Source: Pyrinomonadaceae bacterium
GTDB lineage: Bacteria > Acidobacteriota > Blastocatellia > Pyrinomonadales > Pyrinomonadaceae
Direction: 5' to 3'
DNA: 64,000 nucleotides
Assembly (NCBI GenBank): GCA_030841085.1
Contig: JAVEDP010000018.1
Location: 62,001 to 126,000, forward strand
The position numbers were made by a program, and so were the translations under genes. This document shows positions 52,396 to 60,292 of the stretch, piece after piece. Numbering within the stretch: the first letter of the stretch is position 1; the number at the start of each line of letters is the position of its first letter. The notes under the pieces are model-generated. The model was not told the DNA's origin. It did not search any database and saw nothing but the letters and a program-made list of their open reading frames with translations.

Positions 52396-52448
52396 CCTTA
52401 CGCCCGGATAGCCGAGCGCGAAATATTATGGAGCAGCGCGTGTTCGAA
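52396..52448 (-). other. attC-like site, strongly degenerate
   Basis: CCTTACGCCC left end (as in the site at 50972) and GTTCGAA right end, with GCCGAGCGCG and CAGCGCG between. Inferred mainly from position between two cassette genes. Confidence 0.4.
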
Positions 52449-52464
52449 CGCGCCCGCGTCGAAC

Positions 52465-53016
52465 TTACTTGCGCTGACGGTCCTGCAAAATCGACAGGTA
52501 GGCGCTCCATGGTCCAACTGCATCCGCGTACACCTTCGCCATCGTCCGCGCAATCTGCCCGACGTGGTCGAGATCATGTACAACCCACGTCGCCAGCAAC
52601 TGCCCGAGCGTGACTTCGCCAAGCTCTGGATGCAGACCGGTCCGGCTCAAGTCTTCGCTCGTCAGATTCATTTCCAATAGCGTAAAAATATTGTCTCGGC
52701 GAAGATCCGCAAACCTCGCGAGTAACTCAACCAAACTCTCGCCATGGCTTTCGGTGAATTGCGCAGTTCGATCAAATGAGTCGAACGGTCGCGCCTCCCC
52801 TGCGAGAATGTGTCGAGCGCGCGGAATCCAGTCTGTGCGCTCACCATGGATCAGATGGCCCATCACATCGTACGGTGACCAGGTGTTATCTCCTTCGGTC
52901 GCGGTTACCCAGGTATCAGATAATCCCTCAACCAGCGCCGTCAGACTGGCGGGCGTGCGCGCAAGCATTGCCACAACATCGTCAAGGTTGATTCCGTTAT
53001 CAGTCATAGAGTTCAT
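52465..53016 (-). CDS. DinB-like (YfiT/DinB superfamily) protein
   Basis: 183 residues. Four-helix bundle with metal histidines: SPYDVMGHLIHGERTDW (first His) and LLATWVVHDLDHVGQIARTM (HDLDH). Usual DinB-superfamily length. Members include thiol-dependent transferases such as bacillithiol or mycothiol S-transferases, which can detoxify electrophiles and drugs; specificity here is unknown. Confidence 0.88.
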   Translation of the reverse strand: MNSMTDNGINLDDVVAMLARTPASLTALVEGLSDTWVTATEGDNTWSPYDVMGHLIHGERTDWIPRARHILAGEARPFDSFDRTAQFTESHGESLVELLARFADLRRDNIFTLLEMNLTSEDLSRTGLHPELGEVTLGQLLATWVVHDLDHVGQIARTMAKVYADAVGPWSAYLSILQDRQRK

Positions 53017-53071
53017 TTTACTCTCTCACCAACTAAAGCGAACATTGCTGCTCGTCAGGCTGCAACAAGCC

Positions 53072-53182
53072 GTCGAACGGCAGCGATTCTGGGCGTGGGA
53101 TACATATGTTTGCGGCTAACGCCGGCATTCAATTGCGGCGCGCGATCTTCCCTCGCTTGCCATCGCCAACGATCTGCCGCAA
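53072..53182 (-). other. attC-like remnant(s)
   Basis: GTCGAACGGCAGCG at 53072, then GGCTAACGCCGGCATTCAAT at 53114 and CGCCAACGATCTGCCGC ending near 53180. Looks like a family site whose right box changed from GTT to GCC, perhaps two fused partial sites. Confidence 0.45.
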
Positions 53183-53184
53183 TC

Positions 53185-53796
53185 ATGGGTGACATGAAGA
53201 GATCGATGAAGACATCGCTGATCATTATCGCGCTGGCGCTGCTCGCCTGCTTCGTCGTGCTCAAATCGCGACGGAACGAGCCGGACACGCAGGTCGGGCC
53301 GGTTGAGGCGAACGGGTCAGAGACTTCCAGAGGACCGTCGTTCGAAGTGCACGTCGTGAAGCCTCTCTCCGCCCGGCCCCTCTTCGGGCTGCTCGGGCTC
53401 CTCGGGATCAACGATGACAGCGAGTTGCGGTTTGACCACACGAGCAGTGGCGCCGCGATCGGCAGCGTCGGACACGACCGCCTTGAGCTTAGCGCTGAGG
53501 GCTGGGATCTTTTCATCGAGATCAACGGCGACGGGCGCGTCGCTCCAGGAACGCACCTCGTGTTCCCGCTGGAGCTCGGGGGCAGGCAGGTGAAACTGCA
53601 CTGTCGCCCGGCGAATCCTGGTATCGGCCATCTCCAAACGACCACCTCGCGCACAGGTTCCGACGATCTCAGTGGCCGCTTCCTCGTCGAACTTGCCACC
53701 TGCGAAAATGCCGAGTCGGGGAAGGCCATCGAGTGGCCGCCGGCGCCGCTCACCGTCCGCGGGAGCTTCGCGGGCCTGCCACCTGCCCGTCGCTAG
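53185..53796 (+). CDS. Membrane-anchored protein in reverse orientation to the array
   Basis: 203 residues from ATG 53185, with alternative ATGs at 53194 and 53206. One helix (TSLIIIALALLACFVVL), then a beta-rich domain (RPLFGLLGLLGINDDSELRF, GTHLVFPLELGGRQVKLHCR). The only convincing plus-strand gene in the array. Base composition is visibly higher in GC than its neighbours. Function unknown. Confidence 0.7.
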   Translation: MGDMKRSMKTSLIIIALALLACFVVLKSRRNEPDTQVGPVEANGSETSRGPSFEVHVVKPLSARPLFGLLGLLGINDDSELRFDHTSSGAAIGSVGHDRLELSAEGWDLFIEINGDGRVAPGTHLVFPLELGGRQVKLHCRPANPGIGHLQTTTSRTGSDDLSGRFLVELATCENAESGKAIEWPPAPLTVRGSFAGLPPARR

Positions 53797-53807
53797 AACC
53801 CAAAACT

Positions 53808-53912
53808 ACCGAACTGTTGGGTTGACCGGCGCGGCGGTTACTTCACCAATTCAATCAATCGATCAAGTTGAGAAACGCGCTCCCGCCGCTCGCGTCCAAC
53901 GATTTGTTGGGC
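53808..53912 (-). other. attC site
   Basis: ACCGAAC ... GTTGGGC, 105 bp, main family with a slightly diverged left half (TGTTGGGTTGACCGGCGCG). Confidence 0.85.
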
Positions 53913-53949
53913 AGCGCCCTGCCGACCTGAATCCGATCCCGCAAGTGCT

Positions 53950-54405
53950 TCATGGATTGTTTGGCGAACATTGCTCTAAGATCACTCGCCACTCACCGCC
54001 ACGCCGCACACATAGCATTGTGCATCTATGGTCTTCCTTGAAGGATTTCCCATCCAACCCGCCTTCTGCTTGCGAGCGATGCACAACCACGGCGGCATTC
54101 TTCCCGACAGGTTTGACTATCACTTCGGTGCGCGTGCCCTTGTCCAGGTGATAGCTTGGCGAGCGAATGATCTTGAGGATGGCTTCGCGATCCAGCATTT
54201 GGCCGTTGGGAGCGATATACACATACTCATCTGCCATCATTTTTTCGACCAGCGCTGCATCCTTGTCCAGCCAAGCTTGCTCCCATATCTGATTGAGATG
54301 TTCCAAATCAGCAGTCATGTGTGAATCCTCCGCAGAAGATAATCGGGTGCAACTGGCAAGACCGATTAGCATTAACGCAAACACTGTCGCCGGCAGTTGA
54401 GACAA
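53950..54405 (-). CDS. Lipoprotein with SnoaL-like/DUF4440 domain (cassette gene)
   Basis: 151 residues from a TTG start at 54405, chosen because GGAGG lies 4 bp upstream and a lipobox follows (ALMLIGLASC). The body is NTF2-fold DUF4440: LEHLNQIWEQAWLDKDAALV, MMADEYVYIAPNGQMLDREA, and CVRRGGEWRVILEQCS. Anchored at the membrane; ligand unknown. Confidence 0.8.
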   Translation of the reverse strand: MSQLPATVFALMLIGLASCTRLSSAEDSHMTADLEHLNQIWEQAWLDKDAALVEKMMADEYVYIAPNGQMLDREAILKIIRSPSYHLDKGTRTEVIVKPVGKNAAVVVHRSQAEGGLDGKSFKEDHRCTMLCVRRGGEWRVILEQCSPNNP

Positions 54406-54451
54406 GGTCCCTCCAATTCCGCGGTGCAGTCTTGGAACTGATCGTGCGTCT

Positions 54452-54557
54452 GCCCAACGGTTGAGTTGACGCGGCGGCGCGAATTCGATCAAGCATCGCC
54501 GGATGAATCAAGTTACGAAACCCGCCACCGCCGCTCGCGTCCAACGATTTGTTCGGC
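54452..54557 (-). other. attC site
   Basis: GCCCAAC ... GTTCGGC, 106 bp, well-conserved member of the main family. Confidence 0.92.
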
Positions 54558-54619
54558 GCGGTTCTAAGAAATAATAGTCCTACCGTTGCCCTGACTTCTC
54601 TACGCACACGGAAAGCAGC

Positions 54620-55009
54620 TCAGTCGTCAATGGGTTCCTTATCCGCGATAAAGCCCTTCATCGCCTGGATTTCCTCCGGGGAATGTCCCTGCCAATCCAG
54701 ATGTTCGCTGACGACGCGCAGCGGGTCCTTGGAGCGGTAGGACTTCGTTGGATTACCCGGAAACTTTCTGTCGGTCACATTGGGATCATCCATGAACGGC
54801 CCCGTAGGTTCTATCACGTAGATCCGGCCCCGGCCTTCGCCCTTTGCCAGTTCAGCTCCCCAAGTAGCCGCGAACACGGTCTCGCTGAAGTAGATCCATG
54901 GCGACCGCCGTTCCGTGTAGTTGGAGGAATAGCCGCCTTGGAGCAAGTCCCCGGGCTTCAGCTCCGCCTTGGTGCCGTGGTAGAACGTTCGTGAGCCGTT
55001 TTCAGTCAC
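54620..55009 (-). CDS. arr: Rifampin ADP-ribosyltransferase, Arr family (cassette gene)
   Basis: 129 residues from a GTG at 55009. Arr signatures in order: RTFYHGTKAELKPGDLL (with the NAD-contact His and Tyr), PWIYFSETVFAATWGAELAK, GRIYVIEPTGPFMDDPN, KFPGNPTKSYRSKDPLRVV and the C-terminal EHLDWQGHSPEEI. Arr transfers ADP-ribose from NAD to the C23 hydroxyl of rifamycins and inactivates them; arr-2 is a known integron cassette. Short length (about 130-140) is normal. Activity is inferred from the conserved motifs. Flanked by two well-formed attC sites. Confidence 0.9.
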   Translation of the reverse strand: MTENGSRTFYHGTKAELKPGDLLQGGYSSNYTERRSPWIYFSETVFAATWGAELAKGEGRGRIYVIEPTGPFMDDPNVTDRKFPGNPTKSYRSKDPLRVVSEHLDWQGHSPEEIQAMKGFIADKEPIDD

Positions 55010-55035
55010 ATTAATTACCTAGTGCATTCGACGAC

Positions 55036-55141
55036 GCCGAACGCTTGAGTTAACGCGGCGGCGCGAATCAAAGCATCCTCCGCGGGACGAATCAAGTTGA
55101 GAAACACGCTCCCGCCGCTCGCATCCAACGATTTGTTCGAC
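55036..55141 (-). other. attC site
   Basis: GCCGAAC ... GTTCGAC, 106 bp, main family. Confidence 0.92.
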
Positions 55142-55145
55142 GGCC

Positions 55146-55465
55146 TCAGTCGAAGTCATAGAACTCATCGTCGGACATTGGCTTCACGGTGCCATCAGAA
55201 TATTTGTAAAAACCATCGAGAGCAACCAGTTTAAGAAGAGGAAAAAGCCGCGCATTCATGAATCCCTGCAAAACGACTCGCACAGAAGCATCGGGCATTG
55301 GCTGCACGATCGTCGCAATGGTGGCTGGCCTCGAGTCGACGACGAGATTCTCGATAGGCGAATCGTATAATTGTTCAATTCCTTATAACTCAAGTCGCGG
55401 AGTTTGCGGCCACGCACGTTAACGATCTCCCTAAACGTTTCGAGTGATCGCGGGATTGTCTTCAT
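55146..55465 (-). pseudogene. Frameshifted small cassette gene
   Basis: ATG 55465 reads MKTIPRSLETFREIVNVRGR then KLRDLSYKEL. Near 55373-55381 the frame changes and continues EQLYDSPIENLVVDSRP ... VVLQGFMNARLFPLLKLVAL ... GTVKPMSDDEFYDFD-stop at 55146. Loss of one G in TTGGAACAA explains it. The intact protein would have about 106 residues. Family unknown. A sequencing error is the alternative. Confidence 0.65.
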
Positions 55466-55486
55466 TACGATTGAAGGGGCGAAGCC

Positions 55487-55548
55487 GTCGAACGCCCAAG
55501 CTCAGCCGCGTTCTCGCGAAGTGAGAACTTGTGAGCGCCTTGTTAGGC
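55487..55548 (-). other. attC site, short type (62 bp)
   Basis: GTCGAACGCCCAAGCTCAGC ... GAGCGCCTTGTTAGGC with a CGTTCTCGCGAAGTGAGAAC centre. Similar in size to classical 60-bp attC and unlike the main family. Confidence 0.8.
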
Positions 55549-55552
55549 CTCT

Positions 55553-55759
55553 TTATTTGTCGCCCTTTTCCTGCTTAGCCTTCTCGGCTGCATCGTGCAG
55601 AACCTGCCAGAGCGCAGTGCCTTCATTTACATCCACGACGTGCCCACAGGAGCGGCAGGTGTACTCGCGCCAAACCTCCCCCGTGAACGTGTTCTTATCT
55701 GTCTGGAGCAACTCACCCCCGCACTTGGGGCAAGTGTCGCTGCGCGTAGATTTGGTCAT
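55553..55759 (-). CDS. Small zinc-ribbon protein (cassette gene)
   Basis: 68 residues from ATG 55759. CPKCGGELLQT and YTCRSCGHVVDV form a four-Cys zinc ribbon; the C-terminus is helical and charged (LHDAAEKAKQEKGDK). Possible nucleic-acid or protein contact role. The ATG lies 12 bases from the recombination point. Confidence 0.75.
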   Translation of the reverse strand: MTKSTRSDTCPKCGGELLQTDKNTFTGEVWREYTCRSCGHVVDVNEGTALWQVLHDAAEKAKQEKGDK

Positions 55760-55764
55760 GACAG

Positions 55765-55866
55765 GCCTAACGTTTGAGTTGACTGGGCGGCGCGAATTCA
55801 ATCAAGCATCGCCGGATCAAGTTGCGAAATACGCTCCCGCCGTTCGCGTCCAACGATTTGTTAGAT
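55765..55866 (-). other. attC site
   Basis: GCCTAAC ... GTTAGAT, 102 bp, main family. Confidence 0.92.
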
Positions 55867-55896
55867 TGCGTGGTGAGCATCTTTAACTTCTGTTTT

Positions 55897-56928
55897 TTAC
55901 TTCTGGTCCAAAATCATGACCCGCCGTGAATAATCAAACACGACCTTAAACCGGCGTAAGATCGCGTTCCCAACATGCCCGCTAAAGTCGGGACTCGACA
56001 AAACTCCGTTCGTTGCTTGCGAAAACATCGTCATCGGGTTTTCGATCTTTAACTTCCCCAGGAGTATCTCTGTAAGTGTGCCGATTTGCGTTTGTGAATC
56101 TCCGCCGATTCCGCAGATGCTAAAGGGGGTGGTTTGATTAGGCGGGGGCAGCAACTTGTGTTGTTCAACAAAAGGACTAGTGAGGACAAGGGCTACCGCT
56201 GAACCGCTGTCAATCATAAACAGACCGTTAATGGGAGAGCGTCCGGATGCGGTAATTAGTGCTCGCATGTAGATATGCTTTTGCCTTACTTCAAGCGGAA
56301 TCCGCTCGCCCTGACCGCGGTAATGATAACTTTGCGGATCGTATAGGTTCATTGATTTCGCCGCATAATCAATCTCGACAACAAAGTGTCTAAAAAACTC
56401 ATCGCCCAACACACCGTCAAAGGATGGCCGTTCGTCCCCACCGGCAGCCTGCGCACGCCAGGAAACTTTGCCTTGCAAATCGACCTCCATCTTATCCAAA
56501 CATTCTTCTACGTTTTCCAATGAGAGGACAGCGGACTTTTCGCGTGCAATTGTCACTCCGGGAAGAGTGAAAGAAACATTCTCGGTAAAGAAAACATCAG
56601 CCAAGCCTTCTCCCACACCAGTTGTCTGTCCTGCCGGGTTTAGCTTCAGTCCGAGCGCTCGCGCGTTCCTAAGGTTGATGATGTTTCCCGCTCCGGTGTC
56701 TAAAAGAAACCATAGCGGCTTGGCATTATTCAGGCTAACCTGAAGATAAACGTGATTGTTGAAGATTCTAAGTGGGATGTTCAACGCGCTCTTGCCTGAA
56801 GCAAAGCGCACATCAGGCGCGCCGCCTAATGAAACAGCGCAACAACTGATTATTAAGGAGATGGATAAAATAACCCGATGCACGTTTTGGAAGTAGCACC
56901 CAGTTTGGACATTTTCAACTTGCTTCAT
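55897..56928 (-). CDS. Retropepsin-like aspartyl protease, secreted (cassette gene)
   Basis: 343 residues. Signal-like N-terminus (VILSISLIISCCAVSLGGA). Two half-sites: PLWFLLDTGAGNIINLRNAR and NGLFMIDSGSAVALVLTSPF, each with the Asp-(T/S)-Gly motif of a pepsin-like pair, plus DGVLGDEFFRHFVVEIDY. Folding as a single-chain dimer is expected. Outside or periplasmic. The second member of the array is at 62231-63253. Confidence 0.85.
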   Translation of the reverse strand: MKQVENVQTGCYFQNVHRVILSISLIISCCAVSLGGAPDVRFASGKSALNIPLRIFNNHVYLQVSLNNAKPLWFLLDTGAGNIINLRNARALGLKLNPAGQTTGVGEGLADVFFTENVSFTLPGVTIAREKSAVLSLENVEECLDKMEVDLQGKVSWRAQAAGGDERPSFDGVLGDEFFRHFVVEIDYAAKSMNLYDPQSYHYRGQGERIPLEVRQKHIYMRALITASGRSPINGLFMIDSGSAVALVLTSPFVEQHKLLPPPNQTTPFSICGIGGDSQTQIGTLTEILLGKLKIENPMTMFSQATNGVLSSPDFSGHVGNAILRRFKVVFDYSRRVMILDQK

Positions 56929-56946
56929 GTGACTTATCTATAAGCA

Positions 56947-57052
56947 ATCTAACGGTTGAATTAACCCGCGCGAGCGCAGGCATTCAGTTTCAGCGCAAGG
57001 AAGCATCATGAAAGGAAGCTATCGAGGCGTCGGGTTGAATGAGTTGTTAGGC
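56947..57052 (-). other. attC site (second subtype)
   Basis: ATCTAAC ... GTTAGGC, 106 bp. Interior CATTCAGTTTCAGCGCAAGG and GGCGTCGGGTTGAATGAG differs from the main family. Confidence 0.85.
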
Positions 57053-57086
57053 TGCGACCTTGAACATAACGTGCCCTCGGCAAAAG

Positions 57087-57905
57087 TCATAGCTTTGTAA
57101 GTCTATTATTTACCCTGTTAACCATTTGCTGGAACTCACCAAGCGTCGGGGTGCTAAGATAAACTGGTAATTTATCCAGTGTTTCTTCTGCTTCTCTGAA
57201 CTTTGAAAACCCGAATCTCCTTAAAAGTGCTTCGCCTTCTCTAGAGTAAGCTAATGCACAAAGTTTAACGCCACTCTCGAATTTAGCCTCGTTTATCCAT
57301 CTACGCAAACCTTCTAGAATTAATATCTTTAAGGCAGATGTCTTCCTATACTTATTGCGGATTACGATGTTTGAAATGTACCAGTGGGTTCTTGGTTTTT
57401 GATAATTCTCTTCGCAAATAGACCTGGCAGTTATTGCTCGCTCCCTACGGTTACCCGCCAGTATGTCCTTAAAAGCTTGCTTCTTTAGCGGCCATAAAGA
57501 AAGGTACCCCACGATGGTGAATTCTTGATAAAGAACATACACTCCCTTTTCATAACATTTCCACCATGAGAGGACTTTATCGAATTCAACGTTCGTCTCC
57601 CCATAAATTGATTGGCTAATTTGCCATATTTCTCTGAGTTCGGCCTCATTTTTCAGGGTTCTCAATTCAAAATTTGAAGCTCTAATATCGGTTCTTTCAA
57701 GAGCCTTACTTAAATCCTTCAAAGCATTGTCATACTCTCGTGCCCTAAAAAAGAATAAAGCCGAAACAATCATGGCTACACCTGTGCAAGCTAGCGCCGC
57801 ATATAAAATCCAGCGTTTCTCAAGAGCCACAATTGAAAAGACGGCACTAATTAAGGAGAACGCACCAAAGACAAAGCCTAGGTATTTGTACAGATTACTC
57901 CTCAT
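57087..57905 (-). CDS. Membrane-anchored GNAT-like acetyltransferase (cassette gene)
   Basis: 272 residues. Two N-terminal helices (YLGFVFGAFSLISAVFSIVA; ILYAALACTGVAMIVSALFF), a coiled segment, then a GNAT-like core: HWYISNIVIRNKYRKTSALK (acetyl-CoA loop region, lacking the classical Q/RxxGxG/A) and CALAYSREGEALLRRFGF. AT-rich compared with neighbours. Substrate unknown; the modified CoA loop makes activity uncertain. Confidence 0.7.
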   Translation of the reverse strand: MRSNLYKYLGFVFGAFSLISAVFSIVALEKRWILYAALACTGVAMIVSALFFFRAREYDNALKDLSKALERTDIRASNFELRTLKNEAELREIWQISQSIYGETNVEFDKVLSWWKCYEKGVYVLYQEFTIVGYLSLWPLKKQAFKDILAGNRRERAITARSICEENYQKPRTHWYISNIVIRNKYRKTSALKILILEGLRRWINEAKFESGVKLCALAYSREGEALLRRFGFSKFREAEETLDKLPVYLSTPTLGEFQQMVNRVNNRLTKL

Positions 57906-57965
57906 CTCTCATCAACCCCCTTCGTAGAATTGCGGAGCTTTCTTTCATCAAAATGGAGACTAGTG

Positions 57966-58070
57966 GCCCAACGGCTGAGTTGACGCGGCGGCGCGAATCA
58001 AAGCACCTTCGCCGCACCAAGCTAGTTGAGAAAGAGGCTATCCGCGCTCCGGTCCAACGATTTGTTCCGC
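57966..58070 (-). other. attC site
   Basis: GCCCAAC ... GTTCCGC, 105 bp, main family. Confidence 0.9.
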
Positions 58071-58080
58071 GTCTGTTGAA

Positions 58081-58551
58081 TCAGAGTGGGCCAATGTATT
58101 CGTAGAGGCCCGCAAGTTTATCAATCAGGTCCTCCAGCGCGACAAGTTGCTTAGGCGGATCTTGATAATCAACGACTTTCTTGTATTTCCCATTCAAGGA
58201 AATCGACGTAGTTGTCCGAGCGCCATCAGTCATACTCATTCCACGGTCGTCGAATTCATAAGTGTCCTTCAATGAGAAATAGTTTGCCTGTTCGAAGGCC
58301 TTTACTAGTTGCGCCACTCGGTCAAGCGAAATCTTGTATCGCTTCTCGCCCGTGATCTTAACGCAAGCTTCGCCATGATAGACGACCGTTCGATCAGCGT
58401 AGATTTCAGCCGAGTAATCAGGAGTACAACCAAGGGCGGTTTCCCGTTTGATAGTAATTACGACTTGCGAGGGTGGTTTGGTCTGGGCAATCGCGACGGG
58501 ACAACCCAAGACAACCAGGAGAATTATGATCATTCCGTTTACAGAAGCCAT
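58081..58551 (-). CDS. DUF6438-like secreted protein (cassette gene)
   Basis: 156 residues from ATG 58551 (the longer frame starts inside the attC). Signal peptide (IIILLVVLGCPVAIAQ), then VVITIKRETALGCTPDYSAE and IYADRTVVYHGEACV, resembling the DUF6438 pattern seen at 46662-47159. Ends with a helical VALEDLIDKLAGLYEYIG. Exported, function unknown. Confidence 0.7.
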   Translation of the reverse strand: MASVNGMIIILLVVLGCPVAIAQTKPPSQVVITIKRETALGCTPDYSAEIYADRTVVYHGEACVKITGEKRYKISLDRVAQLVKAFEQANYFSLKDTYEFDDRGMSMTDGARTTTSISLNGKYKKVVDYQDPPKQLVALEDLIDKLAGLYEYIGPL

Positions 58552-58567
58552 AACATTTAGAGGTGAC

Positions 58568-58666
58568 GCCGAACGGTTGAGTTGACGCGGCCGCACGCAA
58601 CCGCGCTACGAGTAAGTTGTCGAGGACAGCCCGCTGATTCCGCTGGCGTCCAACGATTTGTTCGAC
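58568..58666 (-). other. attC site
   Basis: GCCGAAC ... GTTCGAC, 99 bp, main family with a diverged centre. Confidence 0.85.
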
Positions 58667-58697
58667 AGCAGTGGCCGCAGTATTGCGCGCCTGGCAA

Positions 58698-59204
58698 TTA
58701 GCGTACTTTCGTCATCTTGTCGATCAGGTACCAAGAGAAGTAACCCTCGTACTTCTCACGCAAATCTTCTCTTCGCCAATCTTGTCCGCTGATGACTTTT
58801 CGGCAAGTCGCTGCGCCGCAGTTGCATGGATGTTTGTTTTCATCATCGTCGGTCATCGCCCAATCGTGCGTTAGCTCTTCTCTGGAAGCGATGTCGCGCA
58901 TTGCCACATAAATGATTTGACCTTGCACGCCGATGTTCGGTTCGCATGAATGGTTGCTGAAAATCATGCTGCCGTTGCGTTCTTCTTCCTTGATCGGAGC
59001 GATGAACAAATCATCAGCAATTTGAATTTCAGCCGCGCGAAACCAGTCCGGCATTGATTCAAGTGTTTTGCGATTGATGATGGAGCCACCTTTGATGCAG
59101 ACGATCTCGCCTTTAGCAATCGGTTCCGCGGCAAATAGACCTTTTCCGTGAATTGGACTTTCTTTAACGATAGCTTTCGGAGAAATATAAGACAGACTAG
59201 GCAT
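58698..59204 (-). CDS. SET-domain protein (cassette gene)
   Basis: 168 residues from ATG 59204. SET core: IHGKGLFAAEPIAKGEIVCI, FSNHSCEPNIGVQGQ, EELTHDWAMTDDDENK and the post-SET cluster PCNCGAATCRKVISG. All elements for SAM binding and Lys access are present; in place of the usual catalytic Tyr before the post-SET motif the sequence reads THDW, so activity is uncertain. Start codon overlaps the attC boundary (GTATGCC), as in the other SET cassette. Confidence 0.88.
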   Translation of the reverse strand: MPSLSYISPKAIVKESPIHGKGLFAAEPIAKGEIVCIKGGSIINRKTLESMPDWFRAAEIQIADDLFIAPIKEEERNGSMIFSNHSCEPNIGVQGQIIYVAMRDIASREELTHDWAMTDDDENKHPCNCGAATCRKVISGQDWRREDLREKYEGYFSWYLIDKMTKVR

Positions 59205-59314
59205 ACGTCTCACAATACTCGGGTAGAAAGATGCGGCGATTACATCCAATCTTCGCCGCACCAATCAAGTTGAGAAACAGGCTATCCGCGCTCCGGTCCA
59301 ACGATTTGTTGGGC
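59201..59314 (-). other. attC site, left half diverged
   Basis: GCATACGTCTCAC left end ... GTTGGGC right end; right half (AATCAAGTTGAGAAACAGGC, CTCCGGTCCAACGATTT) is intact main-family sequence. Confidence 0.7.
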
Positions 59315-59662
59315 ATCGTTTAGGATATTGCGAAGTTGCGGTCGCGTAAATGATTCGACAGGATCAGTGCTGCCGCCGTGGTAATACTCCCCTTCATCAA
59401 AGGCGAGATAGATTGACCACGCAGGTTGGATAGACTCCATTGGAGTCTTACCGTCAATCATCATGCCGAAGATGGCGTTCATTACTCCGTCGCCGTCCGC
59501 ATAGGAAAGAGTGTCGTTATTAAAACGTTCCGCGACGATGAGTGCGATACGGTTGTAGAGGTCGTTCAGTTCGATACCTTGGGTGGCGCAAAAAGATTCT
59601 GCGTCGGCACGGTTCATACGACCGCTCGTAGCGTCACGTATTAAGCAGTCCAGTGTGTCCAT
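59282..59662 (-). CDS. Small protein of unknown function ending inside attC
   Basis: 126 residues from ATG 59662. Helical: DTLDCLIRDATSGRMNRADA, YNRIALIVAERFNNDTLSY, GDGVMNAIFGMMID, QPAWSIYLAFDEGEYYHGG. No family recognised. The C-terminal AQQIVGPERG is encoded by attC itself. No Shine-Dalgarno before the start, which is 10 bases from the cassette edge. Confidence 0.65.
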   Translation of the reverse strand: MDTLDCLIRDATSGRMNRADAESFCATQGIELNDLYNRIALIVAERFNNDTLSYADGDGVMNAIFGMMIDGKTPMESIQPAWSIYLAFDEGEYYHGGSTDPVESFTRPQLRNILNDAQQIVGPERG

Positions 59663-59671
59663 AGCGAAGAT

Positions 59672-59779
59672 GCCCAACGTCTGAGTTGACCGGGCGCGGC
59701 GCGAATCGAAGCACCCTCCGCCGCACCACGCAAGTCGCGAGAGGCGCTCCCGCCGCTCGCTTCCAACGATTTGTTGCGC
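59672..59779 (-). other. attC site
   Basis: GCCCAAC ... GTTGCGC, 108 bp, main family. Confidence 0.92.
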
Positions 59780-59802
59780 CGCGATATGGCAAGACACAAC
59801 AA

Positions 59803-60165
59803 TCAATGATCACGCGGCACTGCGTTTAGGATGCCAGAAATTTCCGCAGGAACGGGAACGGCATTCAGTTCGTAGAAATCGCGAATCGAGCGCATAACCG
59901 ACGGAGCTTCAGTAGCCTTTTGAAGTTTCTTGTCATTGTGAATAGCGAGCACGATCTGCGGCAGATTCGCTTCGGCCCGTTTTTGCAATTCATCCGCGCG
60001 ATGAGCGCGTAGTTCGGAAGCAATAAATACTTGTTCTCTTGCGGCCCTCATGGCGTAGTCGCGATACTGTAGATAGCTGATTTGGCCCAAAATGACGAAG
60101 GTCAATAACGCACCTGCTACTAAGCCGCCAATAAAGATTAGCGAGACTCTAGTGGGTTTCTTCAT
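59803..60165 (-). CDS. Single-pass membrane protein (cassette gene)
   Basis: 120 residues from ATG 60165 with AGGAGG 6 bp upstream. One helix (VSLIFIGGLVAGALLTFVIL), then a charged helical stretch (YAMRAAREQVFIASELRAHR). No family recognised. Confidence 0.7.
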   Translation of the reverse strand: MKKPTRVSLIFIGGLVAGALLTFVILGQISYLQYRDYAMRAAREQVFIASELRAHRADELQKRAEANLPQIVLAIHNDKKLQKATEAPSVMRSIRDFYELNAVPVPAEISGILNAVPRDH

Positions 60166-60181
60166 AGCGACCTCCTTCGCG

Positions 60182-60288
60182 GCCCAACGGCTGAGTTGAC
60201 GCGGCGGCGCGAATTCATTCAAGCATCGCCGGACGAATCAAGTTTACGAAACAGGCCCCCGCCGTTCGCGTCCAACGATTTGTTAGGC
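60182..60288 (-). other. attC site
   Basis: GCCCAAC ... GTTAGGC, 107 bp, near-consensus. Confidence 0.95.
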
Positions 60289-60292
60289 GCGG

